A program made the translations under genes and the position numbers. Positions 10,922 through 24,563 of a DNA stretch of 64,000 bases are shown piece after piece; position 1 is the first letter of the stretch; each line of letters starts with the position of its first letter. The stretch comes from Trametopsis cervina. Taxonomy: Eukaryota > Basidiomycota > Agaricomycetes > Polyporales > Irpicaceae. The stretch lies in the NCBI GenBank assembly GCA_022385755.1, contig MU278362.1, positions 140,251 through 204,250 on the forward strand. The letters are read 5' to 3'. Under the pieces are notes generated by a model. It was given only the letters and a program-made list of their open reading frames with translations, was not told the DNA's origin and did not search any database.

Positions 10922-13168
10922 TCATACCCTATCCTCAGACGGGACGCTACTAACTTCCGCGCCAACCCTATCCAGCCGCCATTGATCATCTACATCAGTA
11001 CGCATAGTGACTTCGCTCATCAATGGTACCGTTGCCAACCCAAGCGCAGATATTCCGATCATAATTTCCCACAATAGCTTCAGACTATCCGCAAATGCAG
11101 TGCGTACCTCCGTGCGTAACGGCTCCGGGAGAGACTGTATTATTGGGATAGCGGAGTATGCAGCAGTCGTGCCTGGGGGAAGTTGTGAAAGGAATGATGG
11201 CGGGAGCTTCTTTTGCAGCGAGTTCTGCAGGATAGTCCCACCAATAGCAATTCCCAGTGTCTGTTGATGTGAAATGAAGGAAAGCGTCATCAGTGACGAG
11301 TGAAGTATGAGCGAGATAAAATAGGCCTTACCTGCGTGAAACTCCTCACGAACGAGAAAAAAGCTAGAGCCTGCGCATTGTTCGAATATGGCAGCGGAGC
11401 AAGGATCGGGAACTGGGTTGAAATCCAGACAATACCCAGGCCAATTCCAAGGACAATTTGACAGCCGATGTAGCGTGCCTTGCTACTCTCCACTTCGAAC
11501 GCTAATGAAGCGATACCAAATCCGGCGATAATGAGGGCCCATCCCAGATAATTTTGGGGCCGATACACCCGAAAGATCTGCACCGTAGCGCCACACACCA
11601 CTGCGGCAGGTGGAAGGAATGCCGTCGAGGCAAGGACATAGGCACCAGACTGCAACGCGGAGGCACCTTTGACTCCTTGGAAGTACACGGGAAGGAAGTC
11701 TGGAAAAACGTGGTAAGTGAACATTCTATTCCTGGCGAATGATTTGGAAATGCTGACAAAGTGGAATGAGGGATATAATACCGTGGATTGCGCTTCCTAG
11801 ATAGCTAACATTGAGGCATGTCAGAGATTTCGTTTGGGTGATAAAGGATGGGGCATACCCGCTGAGAGTAGTGCGATTATTGACCATAGACCATGGAATC
11901 TGCGAGCAAGCTCAGACTACGAGAGGGACATACTTGAATTAACTCACAATAGGTTCCGTAACAAAATGGCTCTCAACAAATAAGAACACACAGAGCGAGG
12001 TGGTCCCAAGTACGAGAGCAGTCAGGACTTGTACTGAATCCCAAGGGAATGTCTGCCCTCCCCACGTCAAGGCCAAAGTGAATGATGCCGAACCGCCTGT
12101 GGCAAGAGCACCACCGCTACGTTTGACGGTTAGTGCACTATCTGATTGAAACGCTCTCGTCAAAATGCCACGTACATCTAATCCACACGACGTATCTTCT
12201 GCATGAACGCAGCTTTTGGAGCGTTGTTCGGTAGAAAATAGAGCTCCAAACAAGCAGCGACGGCAGAAACAGGAATATTGAGGTAGAATAACCACCGCCA
12301 TGCTCCAGCACTGGTTACAGCGCCGCCAATAAGTGGTCCAGTTGTGCTATTGGGTATTATCAGTAAGCGAATAAAAATAAATACTAGGCTCGTACGCAGC
12401 GAGAGCATAGATACTATTGGCGGCAACGGGTCAAACGACGTAAGAATTGGATACGGCAACTGACGTACACGGAACCAATGGCTTGAAGAATTCCTCGCTG
12501 CGGTAAGGGAACAAGATCGGCAGCAATTATCTCAGTAATTGCCAGGCATCCACCGGAGCCAAACCCCTGAATAGCTACATTACAGAGATTAGTGCGCAGC
12601 TCAGCGTGTGTTCTATCAAGTATGCACTCACTGCGGGCAGCTATGAGCATGTTCATGCTTTGTGCCGCACCTGCAAGGGCGGATCCTGCTGCAAAGAAGG
12701 CAATGCAGAGCAGCAGAATTGGTTTTCGTCCAAAAATTGATACGAGGCTGCCACAGATGGGGATTACCGCGATTCCTGCAAGAAAGTACGCGCTTCCGAC
12801 CCATATAAAGTCTTGACCTCCAAGATCCTGAACAATGGTAGGCAATGCCGTGGAGACTGCCGTCTAGTATCACTTCGATGGTCAGTAAAACATAATGTGG
12901 TTTTAACGCTACGCACCATGTCGAAGACAGACAAGAAGTCGCAAGTCAGACCGGCAAGAAGTATCATCCAGAAGCCCAGTCCAACTTTTCCCCACTGGAA
13001 TACCTCAAGCTGCGGCTCGGGATTGGTACTGCATAGCTCTTCTTGCCTATGTCGCGAGATAAGTCATTGTACGGAGACAATACAGACACATACTAACTTC
13101 TCATCTGTGGGGGAAGACACTGTACGTCTAGCAGCAGACTCTGGCATGAGCGGGGCCGGGGGAGACAT
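10922..13168 (-). CDS. MFS multidrug/toxin-type exporter 1
   Basis: Proton-driven drug-efflux transporter of the major facilitator superfamily, 14-TM DHA2-like type, expected in the plasma membrane. The ATG at 13168 begins a short polar N-terminus (MSPPAPLMPESAARR). The first membrane segment (FWMILLAGLTCDFLSVFDM) leads into the family signature STALPTIVQDLGGQDF. Then come GSLVSIFGRKP (motif A region), LIAAR, and GPLIGGAVTSAGAWRWLFYL (motif C-like antiporter signature). Later helices include LALTWGG and a final segment near 11000-11290 ending VSSVPSEDRV. At least nine exons are needed. The same family occurs at 37968-40242. Neighbouring oxidases suggest metabolite export; the substrate is inferred, not known. 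Confidence 0.87.
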
Positions 13169-14105
13169 ATCACTGGACTGGGCGCAAGCGAGATGTGAGG
13201 GATGCTTTGACGGTAGGTCTCTTTGTATGCTGCAAACACCTTGTAGTCCTTAAATGATGCACCGAGGACAGGAACAGACCCCCTATCATTCAGATTCTGC
13301 GTGGTGGGAACATGTCTTTGGAACTGGGAAAATGATCACTCAGATGATAATCACAAACCAAGAGTAGAACGATACATACCACGGCAGTGTGCTTTTAGAA
13401 AGAAAGAACTCACGACATAAAGCGTATAAGCAGCTTCTTTGATACCAGTTGCCCGATCACCATCTTGCAATCACCATGAACCGCATAACGCTGCGCAATG
13501 ACACTGTCAGCGTCATCCGAAAACATGATGGCTCTAGTACTCTTGCAACACACGCAGTACGTATGAGGAACAGGGTGTGCAGTAGCGCAAATTTGGAGGC
13601 TCACCACGCATATCACATCAGGACTCCGCGCCAGCTTCCGGAGCGGGCATCAATGTCATCAGAGGCAACTCCAACCTTTTGTGCGGGTCGCTGAAGCAGG
13701 GTCCAAGGATCAGTACGTACACGCCACGGATATGATCGTCACACAGCTGGCGCTGACGTTGTAGAGTTGCGCCAGTACCTTTCATGACGCAAATAGATTG
13801 AACATGCCAACGACGGTTTTCAAAGTAGTGAAGATCTTCAGGCCATGGATAAATACCAACTGCATGCACTTGCGATCACAAGCTTGAAATCTGTCCTTTG
13901 CTGAACACGTAGGACAGGCCACATGCGCTGTCAGAGAGCAAAAGTACTTAGCACATTATGGCGAAGGGAGCATTCGTACCACCAGTTCCAATTCCTCGAC
14001 ACGGATCCATAAGACATTAGCGTTCACACTGCATTTACAGATGTGGTTTAACAGAGGAAACAGTTGGTTGAGGTGTAGCGTAGGTGTACTGTAGCGACTG
14101 TTTTC
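13169..14105. other. Intergenic, no recognisable gene
   Basis: Promoter side of the MFS exporter followed by short frames on both strands without family features. No convincing coding exon was found. Confidence 0.45.
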
Positions 14106-14109
14106 TTCA

Positions 14110-15123
14110 AATCATCGCTTCAGTCGCAATCTTGGCGCCTGCCCTTGGCCGGCTCTATCCGGCTCAGTCCTTCGCACAGTCGCGTCAAACTATCAGCCAT
14201 GGCATTGAGCTGTAAGTACCATCGCCGTTGTCCTTGTCGATTTCGCACCAACGCCTCGTTAGCTCCTATCATACGGCGACCCAACAGGAAATGGGGCAGG
14301 CCGGTCTCTTGGACGATGGTGAGCACCTTTACTTGCGTCTACAGCTCGCACTAATCAACCGTCTTCCTTAGACTTGTAGGTGTCTCCGGGCTCGTCACAC
14401 AGTTCTGGAGATGATGAACGAGCACCCCGCGCTCCTGATCAAGTCCTTCAACCACCTCCCACGTCCGTAGTACACTTACGCTTTGCCTTGTTTAAAAGCT
14501 ATCGCTCTTCACTTTGGAATGCATGAATAGCTGAGGCTGCCAGAGGTTCCTGTCCTCCGTGGCCATGTTGCCGACCCGTAGCGACACATCTACCAACACG
14601 ATGGTCTCTCAACCTTCTACAAGGACGTGCGCAACCACTGGGCCAATATTGCGTGTCGAAACATTGGCCACATCGACTGGGATCCCGAGATCTTCGTCGA
14701 TGTCAATGGTCGCCACTATATCAAGGTCATCGGCACCTTTGTGATCGACACCAAGAACTTCATGGCTCAGTGCGGGGGCAATGTTCTCAATTTTAAGTGC
14801 ATCATGCCTCTTGTGTCTCCTCGCCCGATTGCAAAAACCATCCAGGTGCCGAGTATACCAGCTTGTCGACAAGTTCACCCACATAGTAACAGCAGGACCA
14901 TCCACAAGTACCACACCAGCCGCCAGCTCTGCATCCACGGCTCCGTACCTCGCGAACGCCGGGCCAATCCCGACAGCTTCGACAGCAAGACTAAACCCTA
15001 CATCATTGCTATGAAGTACGGCAGCACTACCAATTTCACGGCCGGACGCTATTCCGGCCTCAAGGCCTACCTCTGCAATGAGCTCGGCCTCGAGTCCAGA
15101 GAGCTCGTCATCTACTCCTAACT
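14110..15123 (+). pseudogene. Relic of an Agaricomycete trypsin-fold protein
   Basis: Disconnected frames on the plus strand match, from memory of the family, a common uncharacterised Agaricomycete protein with a trypsin-like serine-protease fold. Pieces seen are SFAQSRQTISHGIEL near 14170-14210, EMMNEHPALLIKSFNHLP near 14410-14465, STFYKDVRNHWANIACRN near 14610-14660, GRHYIKVIGTFVIDTKNFM near 14710-14765, and MKYGSTTNFTAGRYSG with LGLESRELVIYS near 15010-15120. The frame is broken between them and the expected C-terminal block with the GDSGS-type catalytic serine is absent after the stop at 15121. I read it as a truncated, inactive copy. The family name is from memory and not verified by search. 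Confidence 0.55.
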
Positions 15124-15549
15124 ACGACATTCTCACTATCCACAATCGCGTTCTCCTAGCTCGTCTTTCTGACCATCTCGCATCACTGCTAATCTATGGC
15201 ACCTCTTCCCAATCCGAATTTGAAACGCCACAACGCATGGGCTCACGCTTTATGCCCATCTACAGGAACCGCTGAAACAGCAGAATTAGTATTGGTACAT
15301 TTGTATGTACGACAAAACAGGCCAGCGATGGTTTTCACAAGCAGCACGAGATCTTCCGGGGATACGTTCAAACCCACACAACTGAAGCCTACCTTTCACT
15401 AAGCATGTAGTATAGACAACGGACATCAATTCAGAAGAGATGTAACCGATGATGTTATTGCTGGTAAGAAAGAAAAGCCATAACACATACTACGGCGGGG
15501 TAAGTATTCGCACTGCCATCCCTGACAATGAGCTAGAAAGAGCCAGCAT
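15124..15549. other. Intergenic tail between relic and CoA ligase
   Basis: No coding feature recognised; it contains the 3' flank of the acyl-CoA ligase gene. Confidence 0.4.
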
Positions 15550-18427
15550 TCACAAATGCGCTTTAACAGATCGGGAAGCCGAACGGTAGCGACCATTCTC
15601 TAACCCATCACGCAGAAGACGTCGCAGGATCTTCCCACTCGGGTTTCTAGGAATGGCGGACAAGAGGTGCACGTCCTTTAACCATTTGTAGCGCGACTTT
15701 GTGTCTGAAACATACTATGACACCGCATGATGTATTAATGAATATTATCGTAGTGAAGGAATCCCCACATACCTTCATCAGTTTTGCCTTCTCGGCCTCC
15801 TCACTATGTGCGCCGCAGGTCCTTGCGGCCTCCTTGAGCACTACGAAGGCAACAGGGAGCTCTCCAGCATATTCATCAAGGATTCCCACTACGCCGACAT
15901 CAGCTACGTCTGGGTGGCTCAGCAAATGGCCCTCTAGCTCAGCCGGAGATACTTGATTTCCCTTGACTTTGATGAGCTCCTGGCGGGCGGAAGGGTCAGG
16001 CAGACGTCATCATTAAGAAGGGAGACCTAAGTTCTATTACCGTGAACTCACCTTCATTCTATCGACAACCACGAGATTGTCATCCTCGTCAATTAGTACT
16101 TTGTCACCAGACCGGAGCCAGCCGCTAGACATGTACGTTAGCATGTATTGCACATTTAATGGACAGATCAGACATTCACATACTCCTCGAGCCATGCTTC
16201 GTTTGTTCTGTCATTGTCCAATACGGTCAGTACTAGCATAGCTTATATGACATAAAGGAAACGGAAACTCACGCTTCAGTGTTCTTGTAATATCCTAACG
16301 CAACATGATCTCCCTTAATTAGTAGTTCTCCTGGCTCGCCCTTTTCCGCGAGCGAGCCATCCGCTTTCACCACCTTGTGTTTTCCTGCAGGAAGGAGAAC
16401 ACCACATGTGCCGAACTTGCCAACTTTCTGTGAGATAGGCCACTTAAAGTGTCCTCGCAGTCAGTGAGGATGCAAAAAAAAACCAATGGCGAGGGGCTGA
16501 CCATCGAGACTGCGCCGGTCCCTTCAGTGAAACCTATTTAACAAGAGACAAATTAATATGGTGAGCTACTGCATCGTGAGAATGATGATAGCGCACCGTA
16601 GCATTGCCCAAAATGTGCGTTCGGCCATTTCTCTGAAACCGCTGTGGCGAGTTCAATGGGGAGGGGTGCAGCGGCCAGAGCCAGACATCGGATGTGTGAG
16701 AGATCGTAGGACACAACTGATGGATGCTATAGCCAACATCTGAGCTCAAATAGCGAGTCGTTGTCATCGTGAGAAAAGGAGGATACCTTGACGAGGAGAG
16801 TTGCTTGAGGCGGAACGAGGCTTCGTAGCACGGCAAATCAGCTCGCGTACATATGAAGTGAAGAGGGTAATAACATACAAGAGCGTATTGATCTTGTATT
16901 TGACGATGTCCTTCAGCATCTTCTCAAAATTGAACGGTCCGCTGAGGATAACCGTCATCTGAAATGGGGCTCGCTATCAGTAGAAGCCGCAATTGTAGGC
17001 GAAAAGGCTATGTACCCCACAGTAGAGAGCTATATGGAGCTACCCGAAATAACTACGTCTGAGTATCTGATCGCGAAGCTTCTGCGAAGTACTTACATTG
17101 AATCCATGCCCATAGATATCTGTACGCTGATTAGTAACTGCCATATCATTGGACAGAAGTAAGATACATACGGGAAAATGGCAAAACTGTTGTGCGCCGT
17201 GCATATTCAGCGTTGAATCACGCAAACAAGGCAATTCCGGTATTTAGACGTACCTCCTGTGACAATATCACCAACACGAAACCGGGCTTGATCGTACGGA
17301 ATCCTGTGGTCGTTCACGCCTTGAGTCGATATTGTTTGCAGCACGGCAGTGGCAAAGTTGTAGTGAGAAAGTGCTACGGCCTGCTCAAATCAATCATCAG
17401 CCGTTATATCATGGACGTGTAGTTATACAACTGCGGGATTTATACCTTCGGAGGGCCTGTAGTACCTGATGAGAAACACAGTAGCGCAATTTTGTGCTTG
17501 CTCTCGCCTGGATTCAACTTGTATTGTCCAACAGTGTGTACGTCAAGAGCCTTTGCTTCTTCAATGACCCTATCGAAGGTATAGAGATTTTGTCCAGTCG
17601 GCGGAGAACCCACAAGCAGGATTGTGGGCTTTTGCGACAGCTTAAGAATGGCGCGTTGGATGTTCGGCAACGTGGAATCGTGTGCTATGACGATTTTTGG
17701 ATCAACAAGCTTGAGCTGGTGCTCTAACACGCAATAGAAACCGAGTTCGTTAAATCTCAAATTCAACTCTCTCAGAGTGTACGAGGTTGCGTACCCATTT
17801 CAGATACTGTCAGAGCTGGATTCATAGCCCTTTGAGTATCATTGTTTCAGATATTACTCTTCAACGGTCGAAAAAGTATGCACCCACGCTATAATGCCCC
17901 CGACGTCTTGTGCTCCCCAGCAAATAGGCCCGTAATCTATATTGTGATGGCAAAAAGAGTTACAGTGGTGTACGAGTATGTCAACAGTTGCATACCAGAG
18001 TGATTGGGGATGCACAGAGCCACTTATGTCAAGTGAATCACTATTAGAACATGTCCAATGGACAATGCTGAAAAACACGCACACACATCGTCGTTGCCTG
18101 CACACATTTGTCTGTCAGCGGTCTCATTCTGAAAAGAAATCCATAGCAACTGACCGAATTCAGTTTTAGCTTTGAGCCATGCCGAAAACGCAGAGGTGCG
18201 GTCTTTGAGCTAGAAAAAGTGAGGTAAAAACGACGTAGCACTGTAACAGCGAGTAGACTAACATCTTGAAAGTAGATACTACGGCCTGTTTCGTCATCGA
18301 TGAAGCACGGCACCTCAAGAGGTCTGGCTGGCCTTGTCGGATGGGCATAGTCAAATACCAACTGTGGGATAGTTATATCATCGCGGGGTGGAACGTAGGG
18401 GCGAACAGCGAGAACTGCTGTGGACAT
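15550..18427 (-). CDS. Acyl-CoA / 4-coumarate-CoA ligase-like enzyme, PTS1-type end
   Basis: Adenylate-forming enzyme that would activate a carboxylic acid with ATP and load it on CoA. Start at 18427 ([17 protein letters not shown]). The P-loop is [13 protein letters not shown] near 17450-17490. Further on are [10 protein letters not shown] after an intron near 16800, [14 protein letters not shown] near 16275-16320, the hinge region [16 protein letters not shown] near 16080-16130, [19 protein letters not shown] near 15900-15960, and the C-terminal catalytic lysine motif [16 protein letters not shown] near 15600-15650. The protein ends KAHL at 15550. AHL fits the PTS1 consensus [SAC][KRH][LM], so a peroxisomal location is likely. 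At least ten exons; some inner boundaries are uncertain. A decayed partial copy lies near 31440-31935. Substrate may be aromatic or fatty. Confidence 0.85.
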
Positions 18428-20152
18428 GGCTACCGAGGAGGTTGGGGGATTCTGAGATATGGAGGTTAGTAAAGAGTTTCTGCTGGTAGATAACCGTGCG
18501 GATGGGACGCCTCAAAGCCCTGGGTCACATGTGAACTTCCAAACCTTTTTGTGTGTAGTTTGTGCACAAACGGAACGAAAGGCACATTCAGCATCATTCA
18601 GAAGCTCCTACCTGCCACAAAACCGCAAAGCCGGCACAGAGAGCTTAATCCCATTAGCAAATTCCAAAATTGTTATCCAGATGATAGATGCAATGTTGCA
18701 TTCCTGAAGCCTGGTCTTTTGAACAGAGCTACTCTGCAGCTTAGGTAACTACACAGTTGTTAATCTAACGTCTGTTTTATTTCAGATCACAGACCTCGGT
18801 TTCCATATGATAGAAGACTCACTAGTCCGGAACGCAACACATCAGATATGTAATTGTGATTATTCACAAGCTTTGAGATTCACTTGTGAATTGTAATACA
18901 CAACGGAAAAGTGAGCATGGAAGGGAAGAAGGCGGAGCGCTGAATTCAAACCCGAGGCGTGGGAACTCATCAGTAACTCGACCAGCACAATTCGCCTGTA
19001 CATGATTTTTACGCGCAGCACGGTCATGATTCGGTATGTCCAAACACCTTTGTTGTTTTATCTGCTGAGGAATGTCCTATAGCACAACTCACGGTTTGAG
19101 GGCTTGCATCCTGCTCACCACGGCACTCTGCTGCAGCTGAAGCCGTTCAGTTGCCTCTAGGAACTGCAATTGCCCTGTAGAGCATGCATTTGGCACTCTG
19201 CATGATGATCATCTTCAATTCTCCGGCGTATCAGCCAAGATTCCATTTGCGGCGTCTCTTCAATACAGTAACCCCTTACCTCTGGCTGTCCCCTGACCGC
19301 TCGTGGCCGCAAGCCGCTTGTATTGGACAATTGCACCCATCGGCGACTGGCTTGGATTTATCCGATATTACTGAATCTGAACTGCGAGGACAGCATGAAT
19401 AGTATCTTGGACACGCAGTAAACCTACGTTACATCAGGTGTGTGCCCTAAACTGCAGAATTTGCTCTTCTGAGATGGACCATGTGCATTCAGATAGGTGC
19501 AAATGATAATGATCCATACCCCTGTCTCCGGTCGAAGAAGCTGATGTCTGGTACATCACTCTGTTGTTAAGTTCTTTATATAACATGTACCTGTTGTAAT
19601 GGCTGAAACCCAGGATATAGCAATCGCCATCTGCTTCAGAGTTACAGAAACCTACTGACAGGCCAGTCCCCGACACTTGCACTGTGATGGTAGGATAGTA
19701 ACCCACGCTGAAAGATACAGAATAAGATATATCACGGACAACGAAAGAGGGAACTGCACAAGGGTACGGAGACCTCTTTCCGCTGACTTACATCTTCCAA
19801 TCACACCCGTGGCTAACATCCTAATACTTATGGCTTCACAGCCGCAATCCTTGTTTCGCAATAAAGTGCTGTGCATGCACCCTCTGTCTGGCACTTCATA
19901 AGTCTTTACTGGAATTCAACAATGGGAACCCTTGTCATAAATCCTGCTACATGGGACTTGTTCGCATGGCGTTCCAGTGCCTATCATGAATTCCAATAGC
20001 CCTGTATGATACGGATACGGTTCGCGGAGCGTGTGCGCTATCAAAGACAATCGGAAATCGATACTGACCTCCGCTTATTAAGGGACTACTTCCCACAGGC
20101 CGCAAACCAGCCGCATTGCAGCCCTCCTTCCCTCCACTTGCAGCAAATAATC
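18428..20152. other. Intergenic, no recognisable gene
   Basis: Promoter side of both the CoA ligase (leftward) and D1 (rightward). One minus-strand frame (19434-19706) is open for 90 codons with natural-looking composition (GDCYILGFSHYNRY), but no family or splice partners were found. Confidence 0.4.
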
Positions 20153-22127
20153 ATGTCTGTGACAAACAGTGCCGTCGAGGACCTCATGGGTCCTCTTGTC
20201 ATCTCAGTGTTCTTCTGCATCCTGTGAGTGTCTTATCACATGACGATACGATCATTTGACCAACTGTAGATGACCCAGCCTTTACGGTATCTTTGTGGCA
20301 CAGCTATTCTATTACTGGACAACCTACGACAATGATATCATTCCGATCAAGCTCTGGGTTTTCGTGCTTGGGTACGTTGTCTCATCACTAGTGGGTGAAA
20401 GCGAACGATGACAGTCGATATTCAGTCTGCTTGAGACCGCTCATACGGCGATGTGCATGCATTTTATCTATCACTACTTCGTCTCACATTACGGCCAAGC
20501 CGAGGTCTTGAATGAAATTGCATGGTGAGCATTGCGTATTTCTATGTTCATAATAATTCGTTATTCAAGTTTGCAGGAGCGTTGGGGTACGTACATGCTC
20601 AAATATACACGTATTGCTGACCTGAGTTACTGCGGGGTAGGCCTCCATTATAGTGGAAGTACGTTCGAAGTAACATAGCTATACTCGAGGGTCTGACGCT
20701 TGGTTACCCTAGGTGTTGATAGTAGGCCTCACACAGAGGTACGCTGAATTTCCGGAGACTACGTACACTCTGTCTTATGCTTCTTGCTCAGTTTTTATGT
20801 CTATCGCATCTGGAGTTGTGAGTCTATCCTGACCCCAATAATTTCCTCTTTCATTGGCTGACACAACGATGACCGGTATATGTAGTGAGTCAGAAAAAAC
20901 ATATCGTCATAGCTGTTCTGGTCAGTCAAAATTCCTTTGCTGACCTGTTTTGGGGGTACTGAGCTGTCCCGATCCAGGGTTCCCTCGTGGTGATGCGCGT
21001 CGGTGAGTTTTCCAATTCCTTTCTTACGCAGTTGTTGTCGATACTCTCATGACAGGTGTAAGCATGTGTAAGTGCGCTCCGACAGCGACCGTCCTTATAC
21101 AGAATACTGATCATCCCTGCGATCGTAGATGCTGCCACTTTAACGTTCGTCGTCGCATTTCTCTATTCTCATATCTCATATCTGGAACGATGGACCTTAC
21201 ATCTTCAGATTACGCTACGGGACATGGGCGGCCCTGCAAAGTTCCCAACTTTTCTTGGTCCGTTCATCTAGCACCCACCGACCAGCTTTTGTGTGTGAAT
21301 TCAAGATAGCTTACTATTAATATATAGATCACGGCAAATATCGGCTGGGTTCTTTGCGGGTTGGCAGACTTGATGACCACAACCACCCTCATATACTACC
21401 TCTATCGCGGACGTACCGTTGCTCTTGTGCGGTATGTTGCCAGATAACTTCTATCCGATGATTGCCAATTAACTTGGCCGGGTGGCATGCACAGCACGAG
21501 AAATATAATTCGCAAGCTCGTACATTACTCAATCACCACCGGCGCCATCACTGTGTAAGTTTTCTTTTGTGCGGGACCCGGCAGCCTATCTCATGCATGT
21601 CATCTCACACGGATGCTTGGATACTATAGCGTCACATCCATGGTCGTGCTCATTACCGTGAGTGTGATGCCTATGTATCCTTTGCCCCAACCTTACTATG
21701 ATCATTGTAGTTCAACGCCAAGAAGCACAGCCTCGTATTCGGCGGTCTGCTTGAAGTACTTACCAAGTGTACGCCCACATTTTGCCCCCTTTTAACAGAT
21801 ACCGCTCGTTTACACCCGTACGGGGCTCATAACAGTGTACGCCAACTCTGTCGTGGCGATGCTTAACGCACGTCGTAGTGTCGGCTCCACCGCCACCACC
21901 AAGAAGGGCGACACGATCGAACTATCTCCATTGTCATGGGCGTCACGCCCGCAAACGGTATGTCTTCCACACCGTAACCGCGGTGGCCATATTTGGCCTG
22001 TATGCTTGATGTGTGCGGTTCTGAACTTTTGTAGGAGGTAGACGTGATACATGTGAGTAAGGAGACAATGGTTTCAAATGATACGGTGAGTCAACGTTTA
22101 AGAAACGAGTCCTCCTCGTCAAACTAA
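20153..22127 (+). CDS. DUF6534 multi-spanning membrane protein D1
   Basis: Basidiomycete DUF6534-type membrane protein of unknown function with about seven predicted helices. From the ATG at 20153: MSVTNSAVEDLMGPLVISVFF, then after an intron the family block IFVAQLFYYWTTYDND near 20300. Next are ETAHTAMCMHFIYHYFVSHYG near 20430-20500, QSFYVYRIW near 20790, ITANIGWVLCGLADLMTTTT near 21330-21380, and the C-terminal block YANSVVAMLNARRS near 21838-21880 followed by a Ser/Thr-rich tail. The end at 22127 assumes the last GT at 22086 is read through. Splicing there to the AG at 22144 would end the protein at 22186 instead. Four related copies (D2-D5) lie in the window. It precedes the hydrolase at 22665 on the same strand. 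Confidence 0.8.
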
Positions 22128-22664
22128 TCAGCATTGGGATGCAGTTTGGGACACTGTCGCAGGATCAAGAGTCAAGGAGCAGATAACCTTTTCATCCTGC
22201 GTGAGAATTGCTCTATCCTCGGCCTCAACACCCAGTACTTGCGGCATCCGACTCGGAGTCCCACGTTTTGACGAGTATCTTTGCACTGTTATGTTGTATG
22301 GACGGATTTTATTTCTAGGTCGAATGAGTCTGCACTGTGATTGAATTGTGTAGCTAATAAATACCCTAATCACACGAGGAGAAGTAAAGCGTTGCGTGTG
22401 CGCATCTCAGAGGTGATACTGTATGATGCCATGCGGTTAGCATAACGCTGCCACGTGATAATATGTCTCTTCTCGAAGTCGCTGCGTGACCATGTGAAAT
22501 CAACGCAGATGTCCCCACTGATCCTGCATTCATCTTCTACACCGAGTATGTTCTCGTACATGTATTCCCCAACGCGCAGACCGTGTATTTCTCGTGGTCC
22601 GAAACCGCTTTCACTGCAACGTTAATCCTCTGGTCGTAACAGCTCTTACCGCTCAGCCCGCACC

Positions 22665-24054
22665 ATGCCTGCTGCAACACTCCTCACCGACACCGTAGTC
22701 TTTGAAACGCCTTATGGCGTTGACAGAATACCCCTCAAGATGGCCTGCAAGCGATACAGGACGACTGGGGCCTCTGAGCGTGGCGGTTTGACTCTCATTT
22801 TTGCTCATGCCAATGGATCTCGTGAGTAATCTCACACCTCACCCTGAATCCTCACTGAAACGTAGCAATACAGACAAAGAGCTCTGGGAGCCAACAATAT
22901 CTGCCCTTCTCCTTCCCGTAGACCAGTCTCCTAGCGTGAAGCAGCCAGCTATACGGGAGGCGTGGGCATTCGACGCTCCCGATCACGGGGATTCTGCGGT
23001 CGCAAATCGTACGGTGCTAGAGAACTCGAAAGATGGTGTTCGTACGTCGCATGCTACATGTGATCACTATCGTCTATTCACCAATATATACAGCTCCCGG
23101 AGAATGGGGAACAATGATACATGCATTTGTCCAGGCACACCTCTCGTCACACAAAATCGTATTGGTAGGCCATTCCATGGGCAGTATCGCTATGTTCGCA
23201 TTGTTCGCCTCTGGTCTCACCGTATGACACTCTGATCGCTTTATATATACAGTGTATGTGCTATGATGTGCTATCCTTATGATCAGGGTATCCCGTACAA
23301 AGCTACTGTCATCGTTGACCCTCCAATGCACGACCGAGAGCTATTCAATGCCCACCGCAAAGCACGAACGGGGCAAATTGGAGCGGTAATGAAGGGTGTC
23401 TCCATGCAACGCAGCAATTTTGACTCCAAGGAAGCGGCATATCAATGGTTGTCTTCTCACATGCCGTGGAAGGTCTGGGACGAGCGTATCCGGAGAATCC
23501 ACGTCGTGAGTCTCCCTTGCTTTCGCAGCTTGCTTGTTTTCAACAGGTGTTGGTCTTCTAGAACGAGGGGTTTCGTCTAATTGATGAAGGCAATCCATAC
23601 GGGCCTGTCGCTGCTAAATGTCTCAAGCAGCATGAGGTTTCGAAGTTCGGGCATTGGGAGGTAATGTTCGGCAATGTCGACTATATTACGAAGACGTCTG
23701 CGACGTTCCCTTATCATTTTATATACGGGGCGGTCAACGATATTCTGTACGTGGTATCCGATTGAGAGTTCTTGTTACTGACTAACCCTACGTCTTTCGT
23801 AGCCCCCGCTGGGTTCAGGACAATGCTGTTGATCCGGCATTGGGCAGGAAGGTGGTTTCTGTGGCGCGGGTGGAGGGAGCTGGTCACCTGGTGCGTTTCT
23901 TCGTGTCATCCCAGAGAACATTATTTGAGCTAATTTTGTGCTCGATCATCTGTTCTAGGTAGTGCAACAGCAGCCGGATGGGTTCACCGACGCCCTGCGA
24001 GACATTCTCAACACCGTTCCGGAAGCAGGAGGGCGCGACCAATCTCGTCTTTGA
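22665..24054 (+). CDS. Peroxisomal alpha/beta hydrolase 1 (SRL terminus)
   Basis: Alpha/beta-hydrolase of the fungal group related, from family memory, to yeast Lpx1 and to AKT2/TOXE-type hydrolases; likely an esterase, lipase or thioesterase. The ATG at 22665 gives MPAATLLTDTVVFETPYGVD. Strand-loop motifs are LTLIFAHANGS then HKELWEP across the first intron, AFDAPDHGDS near 22970-23000, and the nucleophile elbow VLVGHSMGS near 23160-23190. Downstream are IVDPPMHDRELF near 23310-23345, YGAVNDI (candidate acid) near 23725-23745, and EGAGHLV with the catalytic His near 23875-23895. The protein ends GRDQSRL at 24054. SRL is a classical PTS1 peroxisomal signal. Six or more short introns. Broken relatives lie at 30.4, 51.8 and 55.0 kb; a complete relative is at 33657-35062. 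Confidence 0.87.
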
Positions 24055-24563
24055 AAGTAGGTTATTCTTCTTCGTGACTTCGGGGACGTCGAAGTTTGTA
24101 CGCTGAACCCAATGTAATACATGTCACTATATGTTTATTCTCCGAGCTCGGCGTCGTGGATAATCTGCACCGCCTCCACTCTCAATTGGGTACTACTATA
24201 TCGACGCCTTTTCGCACGCATCCCTGGTACTTGGGCATTGCAAGTACGCTCATGCTTCGCGGGCACAACATGTGACGGATTTCAATCTGATATCTGTCTA
24301 AGATTATATTACAGGGGCAAGAGCACAGTACTGCACAGTTCTGTTGCGAATAGACTACATCATTACACCAGTGAACGGCACACTCCTAGGCGCTTTGAAA
24401 CAACATCCAGCTACAGAGATAAGGGTCTCTTACCGTAGGTTCACAAGTCGCTATACAGGTATGAGCTCTTGTGGCCTGTTCTCCAACGTCATTTTCGCAG
24501 TGACATCGTACTATAACGATAGCGGGGAGTCAGTGTGGGCTTCGAGCAAATCACGCGAGAACG

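Noticed and set aside
14609..14938. Minus-strand 109-codon open frame
   Set aside because: It overlaps the trypsin-fold relic whose plus-strand peptides match a known family; the antisense has no motif.
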